DNA from: an uncultured bacterium
GTDB taxonomy: Bacteria; Krumholzibacteriota; Krumholzibacteriia; LZORAL124-64-63
Assembly (NCBI GenBank): GCA_937864225.1
Contig: CALMJK010000006.1
Location: 1 to 64,000, forward strand
Length of the DNA stretch: 64,000 bases
Reading direction: 5' to 3'
Of the stretch, positions 50,018-58,909 are shown piece after piece. Each line of letters starts with the position of its first letter. The stretch's first letter is position 1. The position numbers and the translations under genes are program-made. The notes beneath the pieces were generated by a model, which searched no databases, was not told where the DNA came from, and was given only the letters and a program-made list of their open reading frames with translations.

Positions 50018-50650
50018 ATGAAACGGGGCCTTTTGCTCCTGTGCCTGCTGGCGTTCGCGGCGGGCGCGACGCAGGTATCCGGACAGGTAGGATCCGGGCG
50101 GCCGTTCGTGACGACCGCGGGAGTCGACGACTGCTTCGCGCTGCCAACCGAACCGGCGTGCCCAAGCGCTGAACTCGCGACTTTCATTCTCAACGTGCTC
50201 GGGAAGCCGCTGCGCGCGTTTGACGAGGGCGACGGTAACAAGACGCTCGGGCACACGTTCAACGATCTGCCGGACGGTTACAATGAGATTTGGGTGACCA
50301 TGAGGCTGAAGGCCAGCGGTGACCCGCTGACATACAACGATACGGTCAACTTCGAATTCAACCCGGATTGGATACCAGGGGAAGTGTCCGCCTGGGGATG
50401 GGGCCTGTATATTTCCAGCATCGTGGGGTGGTGGGGGCCGGGATCGGAGACCACCATCACGCTGAATCTCGCGGACCTGCCGCCCGATCCCCGGGGCCGA
50501 ACGTCCGTCATGAACTTGCTCGAGGACGGCATGCTGGACGTCTGCGTCGACGATGACACGATCGTGGATTACATCATGCTCACGTCGTGCGAAGTCCCAG
50601 TTGATGTGAATGCGGAAACCTGGGGAGGCGTCAAGGCACTGTACCGGTGA
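50018..50650 (+). CDS. Exported protein with C-terminal WGxVKxLYR motif
   Basis: 210 residues; ATG at 50018 with TAGGAGGCGTGCG upstream. Signal peptide (LLLLCLLAFAAGATQVSG-Q). The body (PACPSAELATFILNVLGKPL, DTVNFEFNPDWIPGEVSAWG, TTITLNLADLPPDPRGR) is beta-rich. The end NAETWGGVKALYR resembles the end of the 58910 product (VETGTWGRVKSVYRP), though the bodies are unrelated. The shared tail could be a sorting or anchoring signal. Operon partner of the precursor-like peptide at 49867. Function not recognised. Confidence 0.65.
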   Translation: MKRGLLLLCLLAFAAGATQVSGQVGSGRPFVTTAGVDDCFALPTEPACPSAELATFILNVLGKPLRAFDEGDGNKTLGHTFNDLPDGYNEIWVTMRLKASGDPLTYNDTVNFEFNPDWIPGEVSAWGWGLYISSIVGWWGPGSETTITLNLADLPPDPRGRTSVMNLLEDGMLDVCVDDDTIVDYIMLTSCEVPVDVNAETWGGVKALYR

Positions 50651-50773
50651 CATCCCTAAACTGGAAGCCGAATTGCATTCGCGACCGAACGTGACGCAAC
50701 TGTTTGCCGATTTGCCTTGCGCATTGCCGCCGCAGAAGTCGTTCCGGTTGACCTTGGCCCAAATTGCCCTACA

Positions 50774-50806
50774 CCCAGCCCGGATCTTCCGGGCTGGGTT
50801 TTCTTT
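50774..50806 (+). terminator. Strong Rho-independent terminator
   Basis: CCCAGCCCGGA, loop TCT, TCCGGGCTGGG (50774-50798), then TTTTCTTT. An 11-base-pair perfect stem. It closes the 49867/50018 unit. Confidence 0.88.
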
Positions 50807-50905
50807 AGAGGATGCGCACAGGTTGCCGCCATCGTTACCCGAACAATGAGATCAGGCTCTGGGGAAGCCTGTGAGCAGCCCCCCCCGCCGGCGGAAGCCG
50901 GCGAC

Positions 50906-51445
50906 CTACAGGACCAAGGGATAATCCCCAAAAGGCGGCACGTGCATGAGCGAGGCGGCGTCCTCGGCGAGGGTCTTGACTGTGGCGTCGAGGACGGCGG
51001 GCAGTTGCGATCTTGGAACGTCGGGCAGAAATGTTTCCACGAAGTGCGAAGCGGCAGAGGAGACGATGGAACTCGGCTCCTCCCCGATGATGCTGGAGCA
51101 GGAGGCATACTTGCGCGCCCTGGCGGAATACAGACGATCGAAGTGCTGCTCTCTCTCGTACGGGTTGGCGCGTTGATCCGTGAAGCGCGCCCGCGTCGCC
51201 GAGATCGCCGACTGCATGATTCGAGCGTGAACGGGATGGTCATGGATCTGGCGAGTGAGCCGATCCGCCACGGCAAGCATGAAGGCGGCAAATTCCGCGC
51301 GCAAAGCGGCCTCCGTCCTGTCGTCGAACTCGCGCCGCCAGGTTTTTTGCAGCGTGGTCCAATCATGGATGGCGATGTCGACCATCAACTTGCCCAGTTG
51401 TTCGGCGAACTTCTCCGGGGTCAATTTCTTTCTGAAGAAAAGCAC
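50906..51445 (-). CDS. Hypothetical cytoplasmic protein
   Basis: 179 residues. GTG at 51445 is chosen (AAAGTAGGCAAC upstream; the frame above it covers the end of the large gene). Mostly helical: FFRKKLTPEKFAEQLGKLMV, RAEFAAFMLAVADRLTRQIH, AISATRARFTDQRANPYERE, SSIVSSAASHFVETFLPDVP. No recognised domain. It follows the very large exported protein by 49 bases on the same strand. Confidence 0.55.
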   Translation of the reverse strand: MLFFRKKLTPEKFAEQLGKLMVDIAIHDWTTLQKTWRREFDDRTEAALRAEFAAFMLAVADRLTRQIHDHPVHARIMQSAISATRARFTDQRANPYEREQHFDRLYSARARKYASCSSIIGEEPSSIVSSAASHFVETFLPDVPRSQLPAVLDATVKTLAEDAASLMHVPPFGDYPLVL

Positions 51446-51494
51446 GTTGCCTACTTTCTTCCGGCGGTGGCCGGCTGGCAGGCGGGCAAGCCCG

Positions 51495-54400
51495 CTAGAA
51501 TGTCGCCTCCACCACGATCCTGCCGGTGTGGCCGTCGATGGGCACGTCGTTGCGCCCGGCGTCGAAACGCTCACATGGCTGTCCGTTGAGTCGCACGGCG
51601 CGCAAGGCCAAGCCTTCCGGGTGGCGAAAGCGCACGAGCGTACGAGAGGGCTGTGTCCGCAACTGGAGGTCAAGCGTTGCCGTGATCTTCCTTCGGTCAG
51701 CCGAAGTCTCGTAGTTCACGCTCACCGTGCCGTAACGAGTGCTCACCCCGCTTGTGCCGAGCGGCTCGCCGGCGACGAACCAGTCGCGCGGGACGGCTCT
51801 GCCGACGTGCAGAAGTCTGTCCGTGGCGTACACGAACATCGAGCGCAGCCAGGACACGGCATTGCTCTCGTCGCTGGTTTTGAAATGAGCGGCGGAGGAA
51901 TAGCCCAAAGCGGGATTGGGATGCTCGACCATGGCGTTGATCTCTTCGCGGTAGCAGGCGCACCACGCGTTGAAGAACATCCACAGGAAGATCTCGGGCT
52001 CGTCGCGGTCCAGGTGAGGCATGAGCCCGGCCAGCAGATTCGGCTGTATCGAAAAGCCACCACGGTCGTACCAGTCGGCCTCGAAATCGGCGAGCGGATA
52101 GCTGTATGGGCGCTTCACGTAGCGGTTGTCCTGGTAGTCTTCCAAAATCCATTTCGCCTGCGGCCCGTCGGCGTCGTAAAGACCGGAGATGAGCAGGTAC
52201 ACCGATCCTTCCAATACCTCCCGGATCCAGCCCACATCGCGCTGACGCCAGTAGAGGCGGCTCGGATAATGCGGCACCCAGCGTCCATCGCGCAGGCGCA
52301 CCAGAGGCGTGTGCTTGCGCATTGTCTCGAACCCCGCTTTTAGATCGGCACCGTAGGCGTCCGTCGCGCGCCGGATTCGTCCCGCCTCGGCATGGCCGAC
52401 GGCCTCCAGCGCCTCGGCCACGGTGTCCACGCCTCGCCACGTGATGGCGTTGGTGGAAAGCCAATAATGGTAATCGGTCACGTCCTCGAGACTGCCGGCC
52501 GGCAAGAAGCCCCGTTCCCAGCTGCGGGAGTGGGGCAGCTCGTTCTTCGTGAGGAGACGCTGGCGAAACACCCAGTCGCAGCCGGCGATGAGTGAAGGGG
52601 CGACCCGAGCGAGCCACGCGGCGTCGCCCGTCAGGAAGTAGTGCATGCCGAGGCACCACAACGCCCATCCGTGGTGCTGGTTGTAATCGCCCTGCTCAAA
52701 GCCGCCGGCGCCGAAGTACATGCCGTCATAGTCGGTGAAATTGCCGGGCTGGCGAGCGGTGCCCTGATACTTGATCCACAGTTCGAGGCGGCTGCGCGCT
52801 TCCTCGTGCAGCCCCCGCTGATCCAATTCGTGAACGACCATGCACGCTTCGTTGGTGAAATTGCCGTACGTGGACGTGCCCACGGACGTGTTGACCAGGC
52901 CGCTCCCGTCCGGCATGGCGCAGTCCGTCACGAGAACGTGCGAAAGATGGGAGGCGTGAAGCGCGGTCAAGTGTTCCTCGGGGCACCAGAGCTGTGCTCC
53001 CCGACTTGCCTGGTCGGTCCAGAAGGCGGCGACCTCCTGATAGCCGCGCTCGAAGTTCAGGCTTTCCAGGGCCGCGAGCTCGTCCGGCGTGTTCAAAGCG
53101 ATGAACGGAACCTTCAGCAGCAGCTCGCAGGCGGCGCCAGGCCGCAGGAATTGCCGGAACACCAAGCGGTTTCCTTGCGGCTCCGGCGCCATCGTGCCTT
53201 CCCAGCGAGCGCGCAACACTCGCTCCCGCGGCGGACCTGAAAACAACAGGTGGTCGTGTACAAACAGATCCTCGCGTTCGCTCTTGGGCACCAGGTAGTC
53301 GTCTTGGTCGTCGCCGGCGTAAGCGTTTTGCGATCTGGCGGAGCGTTGTGAATAGGAGATGGGCAATTCCGCCGTGGCGGGTTCGTCGCCGACGTTCTCG
53401 AATCGGAACCGCAACAGCGCCACGACGGGAGCGAAGGCGGCGAGCTGCTCATGCGCGATCGGGCAGTCGAGCGGCACGGCGAAACTCTTCTGTGTGACGT
53501 CAATCTTGCCACTGCGCGCGTGGATATTGTAGGAAAGCACGGGCGGCACATCCGCGTGGCGCGCAAGGACGGCCAGCCGCTCCAATTCGAAGAAGAAGCG
53601 CGCATCGCCTTCGCACTTGAAGTGGTCGGTGTCGGGACCGGGGATGCTGGTCAGATTCCACTTGTGCAGAACGAGGTCTCCGTTGGCCTCCAACCGGAAG
53701 CGCTGGCGGTTGTGCTTGCAACCCAGGTTGGTGCTGACGGCGTGAGGGCGCGGCTGCCCGTTGGAGGCGCCGGCGTAGGTCTGTTCCCTGCGCTCCGTGA
53801 CGCGCTGGTTCAGCGTCTTCTGTCCGGCGACGCCACGACGGTAGCTAGCGAACCGCAGGGGGTCGTCGGCGAAGGCCACGTACACGCCCCGTTCCGCGTA
53901 CCACGCCGGGCCCTCGCGGCGCAAACTGGACAGGGAAATCGTGAAGGTGTCGTGATCCGTGCAGAAGGTCACGTGCCCATCGTCGTTGCCGTAGGCATGG
54001 CTCGGCTGCATGTGCAGCACGCTCAGTTCGAACGAACGCTCGGGGGCGCGCAGAAGTGCGACCTCCGTGCCCGCCGCTCGTACGCCGCGCAGGGCCGTCG
54101 TCTCGAGGATGGATGCGTTGTACCCGCGCAGGCTCACGTGTTCTCCTGGAGTCTGTTCGCCTGAGTCCAACTCCACCCGTAAACGGCTGATCGTCGGCGG
54201 AGAAGTCGTGAGAATGCGCACTGTCTCGATCTGCCGCGCGTCGGAAACGCCGATCTTCACGCCCAACGTGCGGCGGAAGGCGACGTCGTATGGCGCCATT
54301 TCTGGGAACTCCGCGCTCAATCCCTTGAAGGAGACGGCCACGGCATTCGCGCCGGCCGGGCTGACCTCGATGGCCGCCTCTTGCCAGTGACTGTTGAACA

Positions 54401-54716
54401 AGTCGTCGATGGGCATCCAGCCGAATCCGCAGGGATCCTCAAGATCTCTAGCGGACTCAAGACGCACCTGAGGCCAGGTGTGCCGCAGATAGTGCACGGC
54501 GAGCCGCGGGGGCGGGGCGTCGTGGAAGCGCACGATTAGCTGGGCGATGTCGCGCGGCTCTTCGAATCGGAACTCACCGGGGGCTGCGCCCGGCAGCGCA
54601 AACGGAGCGATATCGAAGCCGCTGGAGGGTTTGTCGCGAGCGTCGCCGGCCGAGGCGATTCGGACGAGAAGGGCCATTGCGACGAGGCACGCGAGGGCGA
54701 GATGGCGCGAGCGCAC
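51495..54716 (-). CDS. Very large exported six-hairpin glycosidase-like protein
   Basis: 1073 residues. GTG at 54716 is chosen because GGAGGAACAAAGCAG precedes it and a signal peptide then starts at once (MRSRHLALACLVAMALLVRI, ASA-G). Residues of about 30-520 are beta-rich modules (FRFEEPRDIAQLIVRF, VSLRGYNASILETTALRGVR). Residues of about 560-960 look like an (alpha/alpha)6 barrel: DGSGLVNTSVGTSTYGNFTN, YDGMYFGAGGFEQGDYNQHH, GWALWCLGMHYFLTGDAAWL, TDYHYWLSTNAITWRGVDTV, YDRGGFSIQPNLLAGLMPHL. This suits an exo-acting glycosidase on a complex glycan; the exact family cannot be read. It lies downstream of a precursor-like peptide gene with a hairpin between. Confidence 0.65.
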   Translation of the reverse strand: MRSRHLALACLVAMALLVRIASAGDARDKPSSGFDIAPFALPGAAPGEFRFEEPRDIAQLIVRFHDAPPPRLAVHYLRHTWPQVRLESARDLEDPCGFGWMPIDDLFNSHWQEAAIEVSPAGANAVAVSFKGLSAEFPEMAPYDVAFRRTLGVKIGVSDARQIETVRILTTSPPTISRLRVELDSGEQTPGEHVSLRGYNASILETTALRGVRAAGTEVALLRAPERSFELSVLHMQPSHAYGNDDGHVTFCTDHDTFTISLSSLRREGPAWYAERGVYVAFADDPLRFASYRRGVAGQKTLNQRVTERREQTYAGASNGQPRPHAVSTNLGCKHNRQRFRLEANGDLVLHKWNLTSIPGPDTDHFKCEGDARFFFELERLAVLARHADVPPVLSYNIHARSGKIDVTQKSFAVPLDCPIAHEQLAAFAPVVALLRFRFENVGDEPATAELPISYSQRSARSQNAYAGDDQDDYLVPKSEREDLFVHDHLLFSGPPRERVLRARWEGTMAPEPQGNRLVFRQFLRPGAACELLLKVPFIALNTPDELAALESLNFERGYQEVAAFWTDQASRGAQLWCPEEHLTALHASHLSHVLVTDCAMPDGSGLVNTSVGTSTYGNFTNEACMVVHELDQRGLHEEARSRLELWIKYQGTARQPGNFTDYDGMYFGAGGFEQGDYNQHHGWALWCLGMHYFLTGDAAWLARVAPSLIAGCDWVFRQRLLTKNELPHSRSWERGFLPAGSLEDVTDYHYWLSTNAITWRGVDTVAEALEAVGHAEAGRIRRATDAYGADLKAGFETMRKHTPLVRLRDGRWVPHYPSRLYWRQRDVGWIREVLEGSVYLLISGLYDADGPQAKWILEDYQDNRYVKRPYSYPLADFEADWYDRGGFSIQPNLLAGLMPHLDRDEPEIFLWMFFNAWCACYREEINAMVEHPNPALGYSSAAHFKTSDESNAVSWLRSMFVYATDRLLHVGRAVPRDWFVAGEPLGTSGVSTRYGTVSVNYETSADRRKITATLDLQLRTQPSRTLVRFRHPEGLALRAVRLNGQPCERFDAGRNDVPIDGHTGRIVVEATF

Positions 54717-54806
54717 CTGCTTTGTTCCTCCCGACAGAATTGGCGGACTTGCCGCGGCGGCAGTCACGCGGGGAGAGTACAACAGGACGCGCCCGCTTGG
54801 CCATGA

Positions 54807-54839
54807 GGCAGCCTGCCCGCACGAGGCGAGCAGGCTGCC
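54807..54839. terminator. Hairpin between precursor-like peptide and large glycosidase gene
   Basis: GGCAGCCTGC (54807-54816) pairs with GCAGGCTGCC (54830-54839). It lies 25 bases after the peptide stop. There is no T-run on the minus strand, so it may act as an mRNA-stabilising or partial terminator. Confidence 0.5.
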
Positions 54840-54864
54840 AATGATTCTGTATGGAGTCGCTCGG

Positions 54865-55008
54865 TTATGGAGCGCAGTATTTGCGAGTTTCCGGGCAATA
54901 GCACGTCACATAACACGTGTACGCCGTCCTGACCCCGCCATGCACCGCGTCCATCATCCCAGCCTCGAGGCCGCGGACGGTTTCTTTGTTCAGGATGATT
55001 TTTTTCAT
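54865..55008 (-). CDS. Lanthipeptide-like precursor, 47 residues, four Cys
   Basis: On the minus strand ATG at 55008 follows AGCGGAGGATCTTC. Leader MKKIILNKETVRGL, EAGMMDAVHGG; tail VRTAYTCYVTCYCPET, then RKYCAP with Cys at 32, 36, 38 and 45. A full member of the leader family, 30 to 41 kb from the main peptide region and 11 kb from the LanC gene. Flanked upstream by a lipoprotein gene and downstream by the large glycosidase-like gene, all on the same strand. Confidence 0.72.
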   Translation of the reverse strand: MKKIILNKETVRGLEAGMMDAVHGGVRTAYTCYVTCYCPETRKYCAP

Positions 55009-55100
55009 GAAGATCCTCCGCTGAGTTTGTTGCTATGGCCCGAGAACGTCTGTCGGATTGCGGTTCAGCCGCACGGCCGATCAATCCGGCACCGACGCGG

Positions 55101-55877
55101 CTATTCCTCGCACCAGATTCGCACGTTGTCCACTCCGATTTCCCATTGCTGGAAAATGAAGAACATTTCCGGGTCGCCGAAAAAGAACGTGAGTTGAGAG
55201 ACGCCCGTTATGACTCGATTCCAGTCGGCGTCGTCGTCGCCGGTGCCGTAGCCGCTGAGAACGCCCCAACCCATGGGCAGAGTCGCGCTCTGCGAGGGGA
55301 CGGGGATCTCGAATTCCTTGAAGGCCCCGGTCGGCATCGGGATCCCCTTGTTCCCGGCCCAGAAAACGGTGATGTCGTCGGAATAGTCGTGGGGCGTCCC
55401 GCTGTCGTGGCGCAGGAGAATGCTCAGGGGGCGTCCGCCAGTCGTGACGTATTCAGGACCGAAGATGGCGATGTCGACGCCGACGCCCGTCACGTTCTTC
55501 TGCCGGTAATCGCCCGTGAAGATCGATGCCACGCCCAGTTGAGTTCGCAGTTGTGGAGCGTACGTGTCGAGACAGCCCCAAACTCCGCAGCGCGCGTGCA
55601 GGAAGGCCCCCGGGTTGCCGCCGTTCATCTCGATGATTTCGATGCGATTGTCGGGGTTGCCGAAGAAGCTCCAGTTGCCCGTGTTGAAATGCTGATCGAA
55701 AGTCTCCACAAATGTCGGCTCACCGAGCGGACCGGTGACGACAGCCTTAGACAGGTCGTCAGGCAGCCAATCCCGCGGAGGAGCGACGGAGTCGTCTCGC
55801 GAGCAGCCAGATCCAACCCAGAACGCAGCCGTCGCCGCCAGCAGGATCCCGAGCGAGCTGCGTGTTGTCTTTCCCAT
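55101..55877 (-). CDS. Lipoprotein with jelly-roll-like domain
   Basis: 258 residues; ATG at 55877 with AAGGAGAGCTCC upstream. Lipobox after a hydrophobic stretch (LLAATAAFWVGSGC). The mature part (PTFVETFDQHFNTGNWSFFG, VGVDIAIFGPEYVTTGGRPL, MFFIFQQWEIGVDNVRIWCE) has the order of a laminin-G/concanavalin-like jelly roll often seen in exported proteins that bind glycans. No family is certain. It ends 92 bases before the precursor-like peptide gene. Confidence 0.68.
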   Translation of the reverse strand: MGKTTRSSLGILLAATAAFWVGSGCSRDDSVAPPRDWLPDDLSKAVVTGPLGEPTFVETFDQHFNTGNWSFFGNPDNRIEIIEMNGGNPGAFLHARCGVWGCLDTYAPQLRTQLGVASIFTGDYRQKNVTGVGVDIAIFGPEYVTTGGRPLSILLRHDSGTPHDYSDDITVFWAGNKGIPMPTGAFKEFEIPVPSQSATLPMGWGVLSGYGTGDDDADWNRVITGVSQLTFFFGDPEMFFIFQQWEIGVDNVRIWCEE

Positions 55878-55953
55878 GGAGCTCTCCTTGGTTGTGTCAA
55901 AAATTGCGAACGCACGCCCAAATTGTACATATGATCCTATTTGTTTTCAACCG

Positions 55954-55981
55954 TGGATCGATGTTGGGGGGTTGTTATAAT
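55954..55981 (+). promoter_or_regulatory. Promoter of the spermidine synthase-like gene
   Basis: TATAAT (55976-55981) with a weak -35 TGGATC (55954-55959), 16 bases apart. A leader of about 90 bases precedes the start at 56079. Confidence 0.5.
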
Positions 55982-56078
55982 CATCGCGCGCGAAGAGAAC
56001 AGCCGGTGGCGCGCCAACGGCCGCCGCGATCAGGAACCCCGGACAGCCCTGGGCTTTGACTGGCAGGGAGACCCGCGC

Positions 56079-58739
56079 ATGGCCAAGACCGCTGGCGCCC
56101 CAGGCGATCGGCGCGATCGCAGTTCGCTCTTTCTTGTCCTGCTCTTCTGTTCGGGTTTCGTGTCGCTGGTCTATGAGGTCGTGTGGACGCGAGTGCTGCT
56201 GAGCGTGTTCGGGGCGACCGTCTACGCCAGCGGCACCGTGCTGACCGCCTTCATGCTGGGCCTGGCCCTCGGGTCGTGGCTGGCCTCGCGTTGGACGGAT
56301 CGCGCAGGGCTGACGCCCCTGCGCCAGTACGCGGTTCTCGAGCTCTGCATCGGCCTGTACGCGCTGGTCTTCCCGCTCGTGCTCGCGGGAGTCAACGGCG
56401 CCTTCCTGCCGGCCTTCAGCCGTTGGGGCAGTTCGTTCTTCACCCTGTCGGTGGTCCGCTTCGCGTTGGCTCTCGTGGCGTTGGTGTTGCCGGCCACGTT
56501 GATGGGGGCCACGCTGCCGGTCATCACCCGACGGGGCGTGACCGCCCTGGGCTCTTTGGGCAGCGACCTGGGGCGCCTGTACGGCGTCAATACCGTGGGA
56601 GCGGCCCTGGGGACGTTCATCACGGGCTTCTTCCTGCTGGAGCTGCTGGGCATCAGGCTGACCACGCTCTTGGCGGCCGGCCTGAACATCCTGATCTTCC
56701 TGGGCGCTTGGTGGTTGGGCGGTCCGCGCGACAGGGTGGAGGGGGCCGCGGTCATTCGGCCGGAGCGGACGGCCAAAAAGGCGGGCCCGGCCGGCGATCC
56801 CGGAGCCGGTCCGCGCGGCGCGTTGATCGCCGTGCTGTTTCTGAGCGGCGCCTGCGCGTTGGGCTACGAGGTGTTGTGGTCGCGGATCCTGGTCTATGTG
56901 ATCGGGAATTTCGTCCACTCGTTCGCCCTGATGCTCACGACGGTCCTGGTCGGCATCAGCCTGGGAGGATGGGTTGTCGGTCGGCTGACGGACCGCTTGC
57001 GTAGGCCGGAGCTATGGTTGGCCGCGTGCCAACTCGTCATCGGCGTCTCGGCCCTGCTGATGCTGCCCGCCTTCGGCAAGGTGTTGGCGTGGCGCGACGC
57101 GTTCCTTGATTCCCTAGCGAACGTCGGCAGCATGGCCGACTACCGCGATCCCTGGTGGCAGTTCACGGCTTGGAAAATCGGCGTGGGCATGCTGCTGATG
57201 ATCGTGCCGACCTTCTGCATGGGAGCCAGTTTTCCGCTGGCGGCGCGGCTCTTCGTGGTCAGGTTCGAGCGGGTGGCCCGGGGCGTGGGCGTGCTCTACG
57301 CCGGCAACACGGTGGGCGGGATCCTGGGCTCGTTCGCGGCCGGCTTCCTGTTGATCCCGGCCATCGGCATTCGGAACGCGGTTCTGGCGCTGGCGGCGCT
57401 GAACTGCGCGGCCGCCGCCGTCGCGGTCTTGGGTCGCGCCGACGGGCGCAGAATCCGGCGCGCGGCGCCCTGGCTGGCGGCGGGGGCGATCGCGGTGGCG
57501 CTGGCCGTGGCCGCCGTGCCCGCGACCGTTTTCCACCCGATCTACGCGAGCGCGGAGAAGGGCAAGGCTCTGATCCACGTGGACGAGAGTGCGGCCGGCA
57601 CGATTACCATCCACGAAACGCCCGGCGGCTTCCGCGTCATCTCGGTCAACGGCTTGAACGTGGCCGGGAACAAGTTCGGTTTCCAGTGCACGCAGAAGCT
57701 CCAGGCGCACTTTCCGCTGCTGATGCACCCGCAACCCCGCGCCGTCATGCAGATCGGCTTTGGGACCGGCGGCACGTGTTGGTCGGTAACACAGCACGAC
57801 GCGGTCGAACGCGTCGACTGCGTGGAAATCAATTCAGGCGTGATCAGGGCGGCGCCGTTCTTCGAGACCATCAACCATGGCATTTACAGGCCCGGGACGG
57901 ATCCGCGCGTGCACATAAGCATCGAGGATGCGCGCAACTTCGTGGCAACCACGGCGAGAAGGTACGACGTCATTCTGAGCGACTCCATCCACCCGCGCTT
58001 CACCGGCAACGGCCTGCTGTACACGAAAGACTATTACGAACTCTGCGCGCGAGTTCTGAACGAGGACGGGATCGTCTCCACGTGGCTGCCCACGTCGGCG
58101 TTGGGCGTGGGCGAATTCAAGGCCATCGTGCGCTCGATGCGCGCCTCATTCCCTCATCTGCTGCTCTGGTACATGAACAACACGGTGGAGGGCTACACCA
58201 TCCTCATGGGGCGCCGGATTCCCTTCGCGGTCGATTTCGACGCCCTGGAACGACGCGTGGCGGAGACGAAACTGAGCGCGGAGCTGGCCTTCGTGCACCT
58301 GGAGAACGTGTACGATCTGCTGGATTGCGTCGCGATCTCGGGGCCCGACATGGAGCGCTATCTGGGCTCGGGCGAAATGAACACCGAAGACAAGCCGATC
58401 ATCGAGTTCCGGGCGCCGCGCAACATGAACCGCATCGTCACCGAGTACCGGAATCTCGAAGAGATCATCCGTCACCGGAACTTCCCCGAGACGCTGCTGG
58501 CGGGCGGCTGGGGCGAGGACCCGGCCGTGGCCGCCGTTCGCCGCGCGACGTTCGAGCGTTACTTCAAGGCCACGACGGGCGTGCTGTCGGCCCATCAGGC
58601 CCACGTGATAAGGCAGTACGATAGGGAAGAGGCGCTGTTACAGAAGGCCCTCGCGATCAATCCCGAGGATCGGGACGCGCCCTATCTTCTGCAGCGACTC
58701 GAGAGCATCCGCCGCCGCGGCATCGATCCCGAGTGGTGA
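56079..58739 (+). CDS. Membrane-fused spermidine synthase-like protein
   Basis: 886 residues; ATG at 56079 with GGCAGGGAGACC upstream. About 14 membrane helices in the first 500 residues, with the repeated family words SGFVSLVYEVVWTRVLLSVF, GTVLTAFMLGLALGSWLASR, YGVNTVGAALGTFITGFFLL, and in the second half SGACALGYEVLWSRILVYVI, YAGNTVGGILGSFAAGFLL. Residues of about 510-780 are a class I methyltransferase-like domain: VMQIGFGTGGTCWSV, RVDCVEINSGVIRAA, RYDVILSDSIHPRF, YYELCARVLNEDGIVSTWLP. Known proteins of this design have no proven polyamine activity. Single gene. Confidence 0.82.
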   Translation: MAKTAGAPGDRRDRSSLFLVLLFCSGFVSLVYEVVWTRVLLSVFGATVYASGTVLTAFMLGLALGSWLASRWTDRAGLTPLRQYAVLELCIGLYALVFPLVLAGVNGAFLPAFSRWGSSFFTLSVVRFALALVALVLPATLMGATLPVITRRGVTALGSLGSDLGRLYGVNTVGAALGTFITGFFLLELLGIRLTTLLAAGLNILIFLGAWWLGGPRDRVEGAAVIRPERTAKKAGPAGDPGAGPRGALIAVLFLSGACALGYEVLWSRILVYVIGNFVHSFALMLTTVLVGISLGGWVVGRLTDRLRRPELWLAACQLVIGVSALLMLPAFGKVLAWRDAFLDSLANVGSMADYRDPWWQFTAWKIGVGMLLMIVPTFCMGASFPLAARLFVVRFERVARGVGVLYAGNTVGGILGSFAAGFLLIPAIGIRNAVLALAALNCAAAAVAVLGRADGRRIRRAAPWLAAGAIAVALAVAAVPATVFHPIYASAEKGKALIHVDESAAGTITIHETPGGFRVISVNGLNVAGNKFGFQCTQKLQAHFPLLMHPQPRAVMQIGFGTGGTCWSVTQHDAVERVDCVEINSGVIRAAPFFETINHGIYRPGTDPRVHISIEDARNFVATTARRYDVILSDSIHPRFTGNGLLYTKDYYELCARVLNEDGIVSTWLPTSALGVGEFKAIVRSMRASFPHLLLWYMNNTVEGYTILMGRRIPFAVDFDALERRVAETKLSAELAFVHLENVYDLLDCVAISGPDMERYLGSGEMNTEDKPIIEFRAPRNMNRIVTEYRNLEEIIRHRNFPETLLAGGWGEDPAVAAVRRATFERYFKATTGVLSAHQAHVIRQYDREEALLQKALAINPEDRDAPYLLQRLESIRRRGIDPEW

Positions 58740-58830
58740 TCGCGCGCGGCGCGCGGGAAGCCAAACTCCCACAGTCTCACTGTGCGATGCGCTTGGCTGC
58801 GAGGGTCTTTCGATCGCCGTCGTTCGGATG

Positions 58831-58839
58831 TGGTACAAT
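58831..58839 (+). promoter_or_regulatory. Extended -10 promoter
   Basis: TGGTACAAT (58831-58839), a -10 with TGn extension like that at 317. It lies about 70 bases before the start at 58910. Confidence 0.45.
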
Positions 58840-58909
58840 TGATATGCGCAAGTCTTGGCTTGGCAGGTCAGGACGTAAGGAAGCGGTTCGTATTTCCAAG
58901 GGGGTAGCC

